Assembly (NCBI RefSeq): GCF_024691275.1
Contig: NZ_JAILNU010000033.1
Location: forward strand, 1-59,068
Length of the DNA stretch: 59,068 bases
Reading direction: 5' to 3'
Source: Ruminococcus sp.
Lineage (GTDB): Bacteria; Bacillota; Clostridia; Oscillospirales; Ruminococcaceae
The translations under genes and the position numbers were made by a program. A model generated the notes under the pieces. It saw only the letters and a list, made by a program, of their open reading frames with translations. It ran no database searches and was not told where the DNA came from. Positions 8,525 to 18,274 of the stretch are shown in pieces. The number at the start of each line of letters is the position of its first letter. The stretch's first letter is position 1.

Positions 8525-9562
8525 ATGAGAAATGTCAGACCCGTAAAGGTAGGGAACTGTGTCCTCGACGGAAAACATATATACATACAGTCGATGTTAA
8601 ATGCCCGTTCGGACGATATCGAGGGCAGTGTAAAGCAGGCTGCGGAGCTTGAAAAGGCAGGCTGTGAGATAATCCGTGCAGCTATTCCGAACATGGAAGC
8701 TGTAAGGCTTATACCTGCGATCAAGGAGGCAGTAAAGATACCGCTGGTTGCTGATATCCACTTTGACTATAAGCTGGCACTGGAATCCGCTGCAGCAGGA
8801 GTTGACAAGATACGCATAAATCCCGGTAATATCGGTGGCATGGACAGAGTAAAGGCAGTCGTGGACGCTTGCAGAGAAAGGAATATCCCTATTCGTATCG
8901 GTGTGAATTCGGGCTCTCTTGAAAAGGAGATACTTGCGAAGTACGGTTCTCCGACTCCCGAAGCACTTGTGGAGAGTGCAATGACTCATGCAGCTATGCT
9001 TGAGCATTTTGACTTTAACGATATAGTTATCTCGATCAAGTCGTCCGACGTAAACAAGATGATAGCTTCATACAGACTTGCGGCTGAAAAGTGTAATTAT
9101 CCGCTTCATCTCGGAGTTACCGAAGCAGGAACGGAGCGCATGGGACTTATCAAGTCGTCTATCGGAATAGGTTCGCTTCTGTGTGACGGCATCGGCGAGA
9201 CCATACGTGTATCTCTTACCGATGATCCTGTCCGTGAGATAGCAGCTGCAAAGGATATCCTCAAAAGCATCGGCAAGCGCGGAGGAGTAAGGATAGTTTC
9301 ATGTCCTACCTGCGGCAGAACACGTATCGATCTTGTTAAGGCAGCAAAAATGGTGGAAGAAGCTGTCAAGGACATGGACAAGGATATCACAGTTGCAGTT
9401 ATGGGCTGTATCGTAAACGGTCCGGGAGAAGCAAGAGAGGCTGATGTAGGGATCGCAGGCGGTGACGGCTGTGCTATAATTTTCAAAAAGGACGGCACTC
9501 AGCGCAAGATAAGTGAAGATGCGATAGTGCCCGAGCTTCTTGCTGAGATAGAAAAACTCTGA
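8525..9562 (+). CDS. ispG: 4-hydroxy-3-methylbut-2-enyl diphosphate synthase
   Basis: 345-residue iron-sulfur enzyme of the non-mevalonate pathway, converting MEcPP to HMBPP. A TIM-barrel N-terminal part is followed by the 4Fe-4S domain, with Cys pairs in SCPTCGRTR (near residues 260-263), a third Cys in MGCIVNGPGE (near 295) and the trailing conserved Glu. AGGAGG precedes the ATG. Together with dxr it puts two steps of the MEP pathway in one operon. Confidence 0.97.
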   Translation: MRNVRPVKVGNCVLDGKHIYIQSMLNARSDDIEGSVKQAAELEKAGCEIIRAAIPNMEAVRLIPAIKEAVKIPLVADIHFDYKLALESAAAGVDKIRINPGNIGGMDRVKAVVDACRERNIPIRIGVNSGSLEKEILAKYGSPTPEALVESAMTHAAMLEHFDFNDIVISIKSSDVNKMIASYRLAAEKCNYPLHLGVTEAGTERMGLIKSSIGIGSLLCDGIGETIRVSLTDDPVREIAAAKDILKSIGKRGGVRIVSCPTCGRTRIDLVKAAKMVEEAVKDMDKDITVAVMGCIVNGPGEAREADVGIAGGDGCAIIFKKDGTQRKISEDAIVPELLAEIEKL

Positions 9563-9597
9563 TAAGCTTATCAATATACTTTTAATGAGATAAAGCA

Positions 9598-9881
9598 ATG
9601 AAATACACAAAGGAAAACGAAAAAGAGTACTACGATCAAAAGCTTATAAATGATACCTTTAAGGACGAGAAAAAAAGCCGCATAAGATTGACTGGACAGA
9701 GTATATATTATCGTTTTTGGGTATGCCTTTAGGATTTATTGTAACAGATATCATAGGACTTGAAGAGCTTATCGGTAATAAATTCCTTAGATATACGACT
9801 GAGGTTTTTATATTAGTCATTGGAATTGCTGTAGTGAATATAATTGCTGCGAGTTTTAAAAAACTGATGACCAAGAAATAA
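9598..9881 (+). pseudogene. Small membrane protein interrupted at an A7 run
   Basis: From ATG 9598 a charged N-terminus reads for about 26 codons to a run of seven A at 9670-9676. The original frame then stops after 44 residues. One extra A, or a -1 shift on the run, joins it to a frame that continues to 9881, giving a 94-residue protein. Its second half has two hydrophobic segments (around PLGFIVTDIIG and VFILVIGIAVVNIIAA) and a basic tail KKLMTKK. The joined protein looks real in composition, so this is a frameshifted gene, a sequencing error or recoding. No family recognised. Weak ribosome site. Confidence 0.55.
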
Positions 9882-9933
9882 TTAGCGGCAGATCATATCT
9901 GTCAGTGATGAATTTTAAAAAGGACGTTGATCA

Positions 9934-12900
9934 ATGCAGATAAAAATATCCGAATTTCTCAAAGATTTTACCACCGAGCTGCCCGAGAGCATTCTCGGCG
10001 GAGAGATATTCAAGCTGACATATACAGAAAATCTTGAGAATATCCGTTTTCATGTTCATTTTGATGAGCTTGTTCCCAGTGATGATATCTTTGCCTTTGA
10101 AAAATCAGTCGAGACAGCCATAAAGGTAGAGCAGGTGAGACTTGCACCACGTTATCCGTCTGAAAAATTCGGCATGGACTGCTACGGCGAGCTTTTGAAG
10201 CTTTTAAAGCGTGATATTCCCGTAGTCAACGGCTTCCTTGACGATGCTGAGGTCACACTCGGAAACGGGGAGCTTCGCATAAAGATAGTTCACGGCGGTA
10301 GGGAGATACTTGACAGATACAATTTCTGCATATACTTTTCGAGGCTGATATATAATCAGTTCGGTGTCCGCGTGAAGGTGCTCCTTGACGGCGAGAGCAA
10401 CGTCAGTGAGCAGCAGTTCGATGAGATGATAGAGCGTCTCGAAGCTGATATGCCCGACTACAGCAGTCAGCTCATTCCCGCCAAGACTCCTGACGAGATA
10501 AAGGCAGAGGAAATGAAGTCGGTAATACCTACGACCACGCTTGATGTAACAGCACTGGATAAGGATTTTGATGCGGAATCCGCGGAGATAGTCAAGGGCA
10601 GAGCTATTCGAGAGAAGCCCATACCCATATGTGAAGCAGTTCAGCATCTTGGCGAAAAAGTTGTCGTAGTGGGAGATGTTTTTGCAAGCGAGCTGAAGGA
10701 AGTCCGCAACGAGAAAACAGTTGTCACATACGATATCACAGACTACAGCGGCTCACTCAAAATAAAGATATTTGCGAAGAACGAGGAAGTCGAGGAAATG
10801 AAGCTTGGCTCCATAAAAAGCGGAGCTACGCTTCTTGTTTCGGGGAAGCTGGACTATGATTCCTATGCCCGTGACATCGTTATATCTGCAAATTCTCTTA
10901 TCAAGGTCAAGCGCATACCGAAAATGGACAACTATCCCGAAAAGCGTGTTGAGCTCCACTGCCATAGTAATATGTCGGCAATGGACGCTGTTACCGATCC
11001 TGTAACTCTCATTAACAGAGCGGCAAGTTGGGGACATCAGGCAATGGCAATAACCGATCACGGAAACGTACAGGCTTTCCCTGATTGTATGTATAATATG
11101 CCTAAGAACTTCAAGGTCATATACGGCATGGAGGCATATGTTGTAAATGATATTGAGCGTGATATGGTAGTCTACGGCGACGATGACCGTTCCTACGATG
11201 AAGAGATAATTGTTTTCGACGTTGAGACAACAGGTCTGAGTTTCCGCAACGATCGACTTACCGAGATAGGAGCTGTCAAGCTCAGAAATATGCAGGTAGT
11301 TGATGACTTCAACACCAAAGTCAACCCCGGATTCCATATCCCAGAGAAGATAACAGAGCTTACAGGCATAAGTGATGCAGACGTTGAAAATGCTCCCGAT
11401 GAGGCAGAAGCGCTTCGTATGTTCATGGAGTTCTGCGGTGACAAGCCAGTACTCGTAGCTCATAACGCACGTTACGACACAAACATGATCAATCAGGTCT
11501 GCAAGCGAAACAACATCGACTTCAGGTACACATGGATAGATACACTTGTAATGTGCCAGTCCATGCTTCCCGAAATGGGAAGGCATAAGCTCAACCTTGT
11601 TGCAAAGCAGCTCAAACTCGGAAAGTTCGACCACCACCGCGCATCAGATGACGCGCTGATGCTTGCGAAGATATACATAGAGCTTATCGGCAGACTAAAA
11701 AGCGATAGAGGATTCAAGACTATACAGCAGCTGAATATCCTCGTTGATGAGATCAAGACAAAGAAACTGAAAAGTTACCATTTTATCATACTTGTCCGCA
11801 ATCAGGCAGGACTTAAAAATCTCTACAGGCTTGTATCGCTCAGCAACCTTGAATACTTCTACAAGCGACCGCTTATCCCGAAGTCGAAACTTATCGAGCA
11901 CCGTGAGGGACTTATCTACGGAAGCGCCTGTGAAGCAGGAGAACTTTTTCAGGCTATCCTTGATATCCGAGATCAGGATTATATCGACAATCTTGCGAAG
12001 TTCTTCGACTATCTTGAGATACAGCCTATAGGGAATAACGAATTCATGGTGCGGGACGGAGTTGCAAGAGACGATGAGGAACTGCGTGATTTCAACCGTG
12101 AAGTAGTGGCTCTCGGCGACAGGCTCGGAATACCGACTTGTGCTACCTGTGACGTGCATTTTATAGATCCCAAGGATGCGATTTACCGTAAGATCATCCT
12201 TGCAAGCATGGGCTTCAAGGACTCTGAGGAGCAGGCTCCGCTTTATCTGAGGACTACAGAGGAGATGTTAGCGGAATTCGAGTATCTCGGCGAGGACAAG
12301 GCTCGGGAGGTCGTTATAAAGAATACCAATGATATCGCCGATCAGATAGAAGTTGTCAGACCTATCCCGAAGGGCACATTCACTCCAACTATCGACGGTG
12401 CAGAGGAGGAGCTCGTTAAGATAACCCATGACAAGGCTTATGAGATATACGGCAATCCGCTTCCTGAGCTTGTTGAGAAGCGTCTTGACCGTGAGCTGTC
12501 CTCAATTATCAAACATGGATTCTCAGTACTCTACATCATTGCCCAGAAGCTTGTATGGAACTCCGTTGACAATGGTTATCTTGTAGGTTCGAGAGGCTCT
12601 GTCGGCTCGTCCTTCGTAGCTTCTATGGCAGGTATCTCGGAAGTTAATCCGCTTCCACCCCACTATGTCTGCCCTAACTGCAAGCACAGCGAGTTCCTGC
12701 TGGACGGTGTTTACGGTTCGGGATTTGACCTTCCGCCAAAGAAATGTCCCGACTGCGGCAAGGATATGAACCGCGACGGACATGATATCCCATTCGAGAC
12801 CTTCCTCGGTTTCGACGGCGATAAAGCGCCTGATATCGACCTTAACTTCTCCGATGAATACCAGTTCTGGGCGCACAGATATACGGAAAAGCTGTTTGGA

Positions 12901-14259
12901 AAGTCAAACGTTTTCAAAGCAGGAACTATTTCCGTTGTAGCTGAAAAAACCGCATACGGTTACGTAAAAAAATACTGCGAGGACAAGGGAATAACACTTA
13001 ACAACGCTGAAATGACCCGACTGGCTATCGGCTGTACGGGCATAAAGAAGACCACAGGTCAGCACCCTGGAGGAATGGTCGTTGTGCCGTCGGACTACGA
13101 CGTTTATGACTTCACCCCCGTTCAGCACCCCGCTGATACGGCAGATTCTGAGATAATCACCACTCATTTCACGTTCAACTCCCTCCACGATACTATTCTT
13201 AAACTTGATGAGCTGGGACACGTTGTTCCGACTCTTTACAAGCATCTTGAAGACCTTACGGGCATAAAGATAAAGGACGTTCCAACGTCCGACCCTGATG
13301 TTATACGTATGTGTACAAACTGCGATGTACTGGGAGTAACTCCCGAGGACATTTACTGCAAGACGGGAAGTCTCGGTATACCTGAAATGGGTACGGGCTT
13401 TACCATACAGATGCTGCTGGACGCAAAGCCTACGAAGTTCAGCGACTTTTTGCAGATCTCGGGACTTTCACACGGTACAGACGTTTGGCTGGGCAACGCG
13501 AAGGATCTTATCGACAACGGCGTATGTACCATTTCTGACGTTATCGGTACTCGTGACTCTATTATGACCTATCTCCTGTACAAGGGAGTAGAGCCGAAAA
13601 TGGCGTTCCAGATAATGGAGTGGACGCGAAAGGGAAAAGCTCCGAAGCAGTTCACCCCTGAGATAATACAGATGCTTAGGGATCACAATGTACCCGAATG
13701 GTATATAGAGAGCTGTCTGAAGATCAAGTATATGTTCCCGAAGGCTCACGCTGCCGCATACGTTATCGCAGCTATAAAGCTGGGCTGGTTCAAGCTGCAT
13801 ATGCCGCTGGAATACTATGCTACATACTTCTCTGTCCGCGGTGAGGACTTCGACGCAGAGCTCGCAATAAAGGGCATCGGAGCTGTTCGTGCTAAGATCG
13901 AGGAGATCAAGGCTCTCGGCAACGACAAGACCAACAAGGACAGTGCCCTTTATGATATCCTGCTCATCACAAACGAGATGATGTCAAGAGGCTACGAGTT
14001 CCTGCCCATAGACCTGTTCAAGTCTCATGCAACGGATTACCTTGTAGAGGACGGCAAGCTGAGAATACCGTTCTCTGCTATGAGCGGCGTCGGAGACAAC
14101 GCTGCAAAGGGCATATATGACGCTGTTCAGAAGGGCGGATTCATGTCAATCGAGGAGTTCCAGCAGGAGAGCGGTGCGTCAAAAACAACAATCGACCTGT
14201 TGAAAAGTATAGGTGCATTTGGTGATTTGCCCGAATCCACACAGATGTCGTTCTTTTAA
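9934..14259 (+). CDS. polC: DNA polymerase III alpha subunit, PolC type
   Basis: 1441-residue replicative polymerase of low-GC Gram-positives. In order: N-terminal domain; OB fold (about 225-330); PHP domain beginning VELHCHSNMSAMD near 340; inserted DnaQ-type 3'-5' exonuclease with DVETTG near 428, VAHNARYD and HRASDD near 568; then the polymerase core with GSRGSVGSS near 888, a four-Cys zinc motif (CPNC...CPDC) and the acidic PDIDLNFSD near 965; C-terminal helix-hairpin-helix region. Full length with all active-site acids present. AAAAGGA precedes the ATG. The his operon promoter begins immediately after its stop. Confidence 0.98.
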   Translation: MQIKISEFLKDFTTELPESILGGEIFKLTYTENLENIRFHVHFDELVPSDDIFAFEKSVETAIKVEQVRLAPRYPSEKFGMDCYGELLKLLKRDIPVVNGFLDDAEVTLGNGELRIKIVHGGREILDRYNFCIYFSRLIYNQFGVRVKVLLDGESNVSEQQFDEMIERLEADMPDYSSQLIPAKTPDEIKAEEMKSVIPTTTLDVTALDKDFDAESAEIVKGRAIREKPIPICEAVQHLGEKVVVVGDVFASELKEVRNEKTVVTYDITDYSGSLKIKIFAKNEEVEEMKLGSIKSGATLLVSGKLDYDSYARDIVISANSLIKVKRIPKMDNYPEKRVELHCHSNMSAMDAVTDPVTLINRAASWGHQAMAITDHGNVQAFPDCMYNMPKNFKVIYGMEAYVVNDIERDMVVYGDDDRSYDEEIIVFDVETTGLSFRNDRLTEIGAVKLRNMQVVDDFNTKVNPGFHIPEKITELTGISDADVENAPDEAEALRMFMEFCGDKPVLVAHNARYDTNMINQVCKRNNIDFRYTWIDTLVMCQSMLPEMGRHKLNLVAKQLKLGKFDHHRASDDALMLAKIYIELIGRLKSDRGFKTIQQLNILVDEIKTKKLKSYHFIILVRNQAGLKNLYRLVSLSNLEYFYKRPLIPKSKLIEHREGLIYGSACEAGELFQAILDIRDQDYIDNLAKFFDYLEIQPIGNNEFMVRDGVARDDEELRDFNREVVALGDRLGIPTCATCDVHFIDPKDAIYRKIILASMGFKDSEEQAPLYLRTTEEMLAEFEYLGEDKAREVVIKNTNDIADQIEVVRPIPKGTFTPTIDGAEEELVKITHDKAYEIYGNPLPELVEKRLDRELSSIIKHGFSVLYIIAQKLVWNSVDNGYLVGSRGSVGSSFVASMAGISEVNPLPPHYVCPNCKHSEFLLDGVYGSGFDLPPKKCPDCGKDMNRDGHDIPFETFLGFDGDKAPDIDLNFSDEYQFWAHRYTEKLFGKSNVFKAGTISVVAEKTAYGYVKKYCEDKGITLNNAEMTRLAIGCTGIKKTTGQHPGGMVVVPSDYDVYDFTPVQHPADTADSEIITTHFTFNSLHDTILKLDELGHVVPTLYKHLEDLTGIKIKDVPTSDPDVIRMCTNCDVLGVTPEDIYCKTGSLGIPEMGTGFTIQMLLDAKPTKFSDFLQISGLSHGTDVWLGNAKDLIDNGVCTISDVIGTRDSIMTYLLYKGVEPKMAFQIMEWTRKGKAPKQFTPEIIQMLRDHNVPEWYIESCLKIKYMFPKAHAAAYVIAAIKLGWFKLHMPLEYYATYFSVRGEDFDAELAIKGIGAVRAKIEEIKALGNDKTNKDSALYDILLITNEMMSRGYEFLPIDLFKSHATDYLVEDGKLRIPFSAMSGVGDNAAKGIYDAVQKGGFMSIEEFQQESGASKTTIDLLKSIGAFGDLPESTQMSFF

Positions 14260-14260
14260 C

Positions 14261-14289
14261 TTGACTTTCTTTTAGTAATATGTTATCAT
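14261..14289 (+). promoter_or_regulatory. Promoter of the histidine operon
   Basis: TTGACT, 17-bp spacer, TATCAT, placed between the polC stop and hisZ. The leader is only about 40 nt and holds no T-box or His-codon leader peptide, so control by attenuation at this point is not evident. Confidence 0.7.
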
Positions 14290-14336
14290 ATTATCATGTT
14301 AGCAGACTAAAGTGATTAGACCGAGGAGGTTCAATT

Positions 14337-15533
14337 ATGAAAAACTATGATCTTATCACTCCCGAAGGCACAAAAGACCTGCTTTTCGGCGAGTGTATCG
14401 TCAGAAGAAATATAGAAAACACACTCATGGGGCTTTTCAAGAGCCGCGGCTACAGTGAGACAATCACTCCGGGACTTGAGTTCTATGACGTATTCAACCT
14501 TAATTCACGCTATTTTCCGCAGGAAAACCTTTACAAGCTCACTGACAGCAAGGGCAGACTGCTTGTAATGCGTCCCGATACAACAATGCCGATCGCAAGA
14601 ATAGTTGCGACTCGTCTGAGAGATGCAGCTCTTCCTCTAAAGCTTTGCTATGCGCAGGCTGTATATACCACCGAGCCTTCACTCAAGGGCAGAAGTGACG
14701 AGGTAGTACAGGCAGGTATCGAGCTTATAGGCTCACAGCTTAAAATGGCTGACCTTGAAGTAATATCCACAGCAGTTGATTCGCTCAGCTCCTTTGGCAT
14801 GGAGTTTTCACTCGAACTCGGTCATATCGGCATTTTCAAGGAGCTTGTAGGAAAGCTTGACGCTTCCGACAAGGACAAGGAAAATATCAGAAAGCTTATT
14901 GAAAACAAGAATTTCCCTGCGCTCAATGATCTGCTTGACAGCTTCGGCAATTCTCCTGTTACCAATGCACTCAAAAAGCTTCCAGCGCTCTTTGGCGGCG
15001 AGGAGGTATTCGAGAAGGCTGAGGAGCTCATGCCTGATGAGAATATCAAGCGTATCCTTGACGAGCTGAGAGATATCTATACGGACGCTTCTGAGCTTTG
15101 CGGCGATGAGGGCACTATAACTGTTGATCTCGGACTTGTCAACAAGACAGACTACTATACAGGTCTTATCATAAAGGGCTATTTGCAGGGACACGGCGAG
15201 GAAGTCCTTTCAGGCGGACGTTATGACAGGCTCATCTCAGAGTTCGGCTATGACGTTCCTGCTGTAGGCTTTGCAGTAAACATCAATGCAGTTGCAAAGC
15301 TCATGGAAAAGAGCGATGTACTTCCTGCCGAGCCAAAGGCTGACGTTATCGTGTTCGCCGAGGAAGGCTGCGAGGTAGCAGCTATCAAGGCAGCCCGCGA
15401 GCTTCGTGAGCAGGGACTTGTCGTTGAGAACGCATTGTTTGACGACATCGAGAGCGTCCGTGAGTATGCGATGGAAAAGAAGATCGCAAAGGTAGTAGTA
15501 ATTGACGGAGAAAGCAAGGAGGTCATGATATGA
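14337..15533 (+). CDS. hisZ: ATP phosphoribosyltransferase regulatory subunit
   Basis: 398-residue catalytically inactive relative of histidyl-tRNA synthetase that activates the short form of HisG. Class II synthetase-like segments are visible: FYDVFNLNSRYF and MRPDTTMPIARIVATR (motif 2), and a later SGGRYDRLISEFG segment near residue 291. Its presence fits the 209-residue HisG next door, which lacks the regulatory C-terminal domain. GAGGAGG is the ribosome site, and the stop overlaps the hisG ATG by four bases. Confidence 0.95.
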   Translation: MKNYDLITPEGTKDLLFGECIVRRNIENTLMGLFKSRGYSETITPGLEFYDVFNLNSRYFPQENLYKLTDSKGRLLVMRPDTTMPIARIVATRLRDAALPLKLCYAQAVYTTEPSLKGRSDEVVQAGIELIGSQLKMADLEVISTAVDSLSSFGMEFSLELGHIGIFKELVGKLDASDKDKENIRKLIENKNFPALNDLLDSFGNSPVTNALKKLPALFGGEEVFEKAEELMPDENIKRILDELRDIYTDASELCGDEGTITVDLGLVNKTDYYTGLIIKGYLQGHGEEVLSGGRYDRLISEFGYDVPAVGFAVNINAVAKLMEKSDVLPAEPKADVIVFAEEGCEVAAIKAARELREQGLVVENALFDDIESVREYAMEKKIAKVVVIDGESKEVMI

Positions 15534-16159
15534 ACAAGCCTATCAGAATAGCTCTTACAAAGGGCAGGCTCGAAAAGGACACAGTAGGACTCCTTGAAAA
15601 GCTTGGATTTGACTGCACAGCAGTCCGCGAAAAGGGCAGAAAGCTTATACTTCCCGTACCCGATGCAAACCTTGAAGTAGTTCTTGCAAAGGCAAACGAC
15701 GTTATCACATATGTCGAGCACGGTGTGTGCGACATGGGCGTTGTGGGCAAGGACACTATCATGGAGATGAAGGGCAAGTTCTACGAGCTTGTTGATCTCG
15801 GATTCGGAAAGTGCAAGTTTGCACTCGCAACAAAGAAGGGTTACGACTTCTACAGCGGCTACGGCATAAAGACTATCGCAACAAAGTATCCTAACGTTGC
15901 AAGAAGCTTTTTTGAGAAGAAGGGCATGGATACCGAGATCATCAAGATCGAGGGTTCAGTAGAGCTTGCACCGCTTCTGGAGCTTGCCGACGGTATCGTG
16001 GATATCGTTGAGACAGGTACTACTCTCAGGGAAAACGGACTTGAAGTCATTGAGGACGTTGCACCTATTTCTGCAAGACTTATCGCAAACACTGTCAGTC
16101 TCAAAATGAGACATGCTGAAATAGACAGACTTATCACACTTATAGAGGAGAATCTTTGA
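15530..16159 (+). CDS. hisG: ATP phosphoribosyltransferase, short form
   Basis: 209 residues; first enzyme of histidine synthesis, joining ATP and PRPP. IALTKGRLEKDTVGLL at the start and VDIVETGTTLRENGL near residue 160, the PRPP-binding loop, identify it. The short form needs HisZ, encoded immediately upstream with a four-base overlap. It is coupled to hisD by a TGATG junction. Confidence 0.97.
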   Translation: MNKPIRIALTKGRLEKDTVGLLEKLGFDCTAVREKGRKLILPVPDANLEVVLAKANDVITYVEHGVCDMGVVGKDTIMEMKGKFYELVDLGFGKCKFALATKKGYDFYSGYGIKTIATKYPNVARSFFEKKGMDTEIIKIEGSVELAPLLELADGIVDIVETGTTLRENGLEVIEDVAPISARLIANTVSLKMRHAEIDRLITLIEENL

Positions 16160-17442
16160 TGAAGAAAATATTTGCAAACGGTACTGATGAAGTGGCATTC
16201 CTCGCTGATCTTAAAAAGAGAAGCGGCGAGACAAACAAGAAGGTCACTGAAGTTGTATCCGAGATAATAGAGAATGTAAAGAATAACGGCGATAAGGCTG
16301 TAAAGGATTATACTCTTAAATTCGACGGTAATTTACCGCAGTATTACGAAGTTCCGCGCGAGGTCATCAATGACGCTCTTACAGAAGCAGATCAGGAGTT
16401 CGTTGATGCACTTCTCAATGCTCAGGAGAATATCGCAGACTTCCACCAGAGACAGGTGGAGCAGAGCTTCATATCACCAAAGAAGAATGGCGTTATCATG
16501 GGACAGAGAGTACGCGGACTGCACAGAGTAGGACTTTACGTTCCGGGCGGTACAGCTGCATATCCTTCAAGCGTTCTCATGAACGCTATCCCTGCAAAGA
16601 TCGCAGGCGTTGAGGAGATAATAATGGTAACACCTCCGCTGAAGGACGGTACACCAAACAAGGATATCCTCGTTGCAGCAGCTATCTGCGGCGTGGACAG
16701 AGTGTTTCTCTCTGGCGGCGCACAGGCTATTGCAGCACTTGCTTACGGTACAGAGGAGATACCGAAGTGCGACAAGATAGTAGGACCAGGAAATATCTAC
16801 GTAGCAACTGCTAAGAAGCTTCTTTACGGCATAGTTGATATCGACATGATAGCAGGTCCGAGTGAGATACTTGTTATTGCTGACGATACAGCAAACCCCA
16901 AGTTTGCGGCTGCCGATCTTATGTCACAGGCAGAGCACGATGTGCTTGCTTCTGCTATAATGGTAACTACCAGCGAGAAGCTCGCTGACGAGACTATCAA
17001 GGAGATAGACCGCCAGAAGGAGTACCTCTCCAGAAAGAATATAATCGAGAAGTCCCTTGAGGATTACGGCGCAATAATCATTGCTGACAGCCGTGAAAAG
17101 TGCGTAGAGCTTGCTAACGAGATAGCGCCCGAGCACCTTGAAGTACTCATGGAGAACCCGTTCGAGCTTCTCGGCAGCCTTGACAATGCAGGTTCGATAT
17201 TCCTCGGAAACTATGCTTCTGAGCCTCTCGGTGACTACTATGCAGGTCCTAACCATGTTCTCCCCACAAGCGGTACAGCTCGTTTCTTCTCACCTCTCGG
17301 CGTTGCAAGCTTTACAAAGCGCACAGCTTACACATATTACACTGAGGAAGCACTCAGACAGGCTAAGGAAGATATTGTACTTATCGCAGAGCGCGAGGGA
17401 CTTACAGCTCACGCAAATGCTATCAAGGTAAGATTTGAATAA
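16159..17442 (+). CDS. hisD: Histidinol dehydrogenase
   Basis: 427-residue zinc enzyme that oxidises histidinol to histidine in two NAD-dependent steps. Landmarks are GLYVPGGTAAYPSSVLMNA, FLSGGAQAIAALAYGT, KIVGPGN, the base region QAEHD, and GPNHVLPT. The ATG at 16159 shares its A with the hisG stop codon; a TTG one codon upstream is not needed. A non-his membrane gene follows four bases after the stop. Confidence 0.97.
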   Translation: MKKIFANGTDEVAFLADLKKRSGETNKKVTEVVSEIIENVKNNGDKAVKDYTLKFDGNLPQYYEVPREVINDALTEADQEFVDALLNAQENIADFHQRQVEQSFISPKKNGVIMGQRVRGLHRVGLYVPGGTAAYPSSVLMNAIPAKIAGVEEIIMVTPPLKDGTPNKDILVAAAICGVDRVFLSGGAQAIAALAYGTEEIPKCDKIVGPGNIYVATAKKLLYGIVDIDMIAGPSEILVIADDTANPKFAAADLMSQAEHDVLASAIMVTTSEKLADETIKEIDRQKEYLSRKNIIEKSLEDYGAIIIADSREKCVELANEIAPEHLEVLMENPFELLGSLDNAGSIFLGNYASEPLGDYYAGPNHVLPTSGTARFFSPLGVASFTKRTAYTYYTEEALRQAKEDIVLIAEREGLTAHANAIKVRFE

Positions 17443-17446
17443 TAAA

Positions 17447-18214
17447 ATGGAAAACAGCGTGAATGCACCCGATGATGCAAAGATACGCAGGAAAAAAAAG
17501 TATAACAGGATAGCAGACGTCATTTTTCTCGTTCAGTTTCTTGTGATGACTGTATTTTCTGGTTACTCATTTATAATGGTGGGCACAGATTGTATGCTGA
17601 CAGTTATAGGTGCAATTTGGTTATTCCTGCTTATTTTAAGTATAATCAAAGGACGAAAGCGGTTTCTTCTGCTTGGAATAATTGTAAATTTATTCTGTTT
17701 AGTTGTCTATCTTTTCTTGCTAAGTTTCCCAAGCAGTTTTGGTTCAGCGAAGCAATGGAGATACGATCATCAGAGAAGGTATGTTGAGATTATACAAAAC
17801 ATTCAGTCAGAATGTTTCCCAGATAAAATTCCCGAATATACAAGCGATTACTATATAGAGTATATTCCGGGTATGTGGCAGGGTACAGGACATTTCCGCG
17901 TTCATTTCAAGACCTCTGCTAAGCAACTGGAACAGTACGAAAAGGAATATTCCGCACAGGCGATATACACCATTCCGCTTACTGATTTTAACCGCGGAAT
18001 AACAGCGGTTAAGGAAATAAGCCCGAAGGCAGCTGTTTCACATGGAGATGACAAGTCACTTATGGTGGCATACGATCAGGATTACTGGGCGGGACACGAA
18101 AAAGATGCAACGGTGTATGTTGTGTCGGCTGTTCATAACTGGAATCATCCTCACAGTGGTGCAGTCATTATAAATAAGACAGACAAAATGGTAGAATTCA
18201 CACATTTAGGATAA
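17447..18214 (+). CDS. Membrane protein of unknown function inside the his operon
   Basis: 255 residues, family not recognised. A basic N-terminus (RRKKK) leads into three closely spaced hydrophobic helices at about residues 23-45, 50-65 and 70-92, followed by a soluble domain of about 155 residues. That places most of the protein on one face of the membrane. The soluble part is rich in aromatic residues (YIEYIPGMW, HNWNHPHSG). It starts four bases after hisD with only a weak ribosome site, and a hairpin with T-run separates it from hisC, so expression may depend on hisD translation. No tie to histidine synthesis is visible. Confidence 0.75.
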   Translation: MENSVNAPDDAKIRRKKKYNRIADVIFLVQFLVMTVFSGYSFIMVGTDCMLTVIGAIWLFLLILSIIKGRKRFLLLGIIVNLFCLVVYLFLLSFPSSFGSAKQWRYDHQRRYVEIIQNIQSECFPDKIPEYTSDYYIEYIPGMWQGTGHFRVHFKTSAKQLEQYEKEYSAQAIYTIPLTDFNRGITAVKEISPKAAVSHGDDKSLMVAYDQDYWAGHEKDATVYVVSAVHNWNHPHSGAVIINKTDKMVEFTHLG

Positions 18215-18221
18215 CGCAATG

Positions 18222-18260
18222 GGGCGGCTCAAAATACAGCTGCCCTATAGGTGTTTTTTT
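18222..18260 (+). terminator. Hairpin plus T-run between hisD block and hisC
   Basis: GGGCGGCT / AGCTGCCC (one G-U pair) is followed after a short gap by seven T residues. It could act as an intrinsic terminator or attenuator lowering transcription of hisC onward. The gap between stem and T-run makes this moderate evidence. Confidence 0.5.
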
Positions 18261-18274
18261 GGAAAGGAAAAAAT

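Noticed and set aside
10753..11637. 294-codon minus-strand ORF inside polC
   Set aside because: Shadow of the polC exonuclease and PHP regions; no start signals.
14260..14336. Histidine leader peptide or T-box before hisZ
   Set aside because: The leader is about 40 nt and shows neither His codon runs nor T-box elements.
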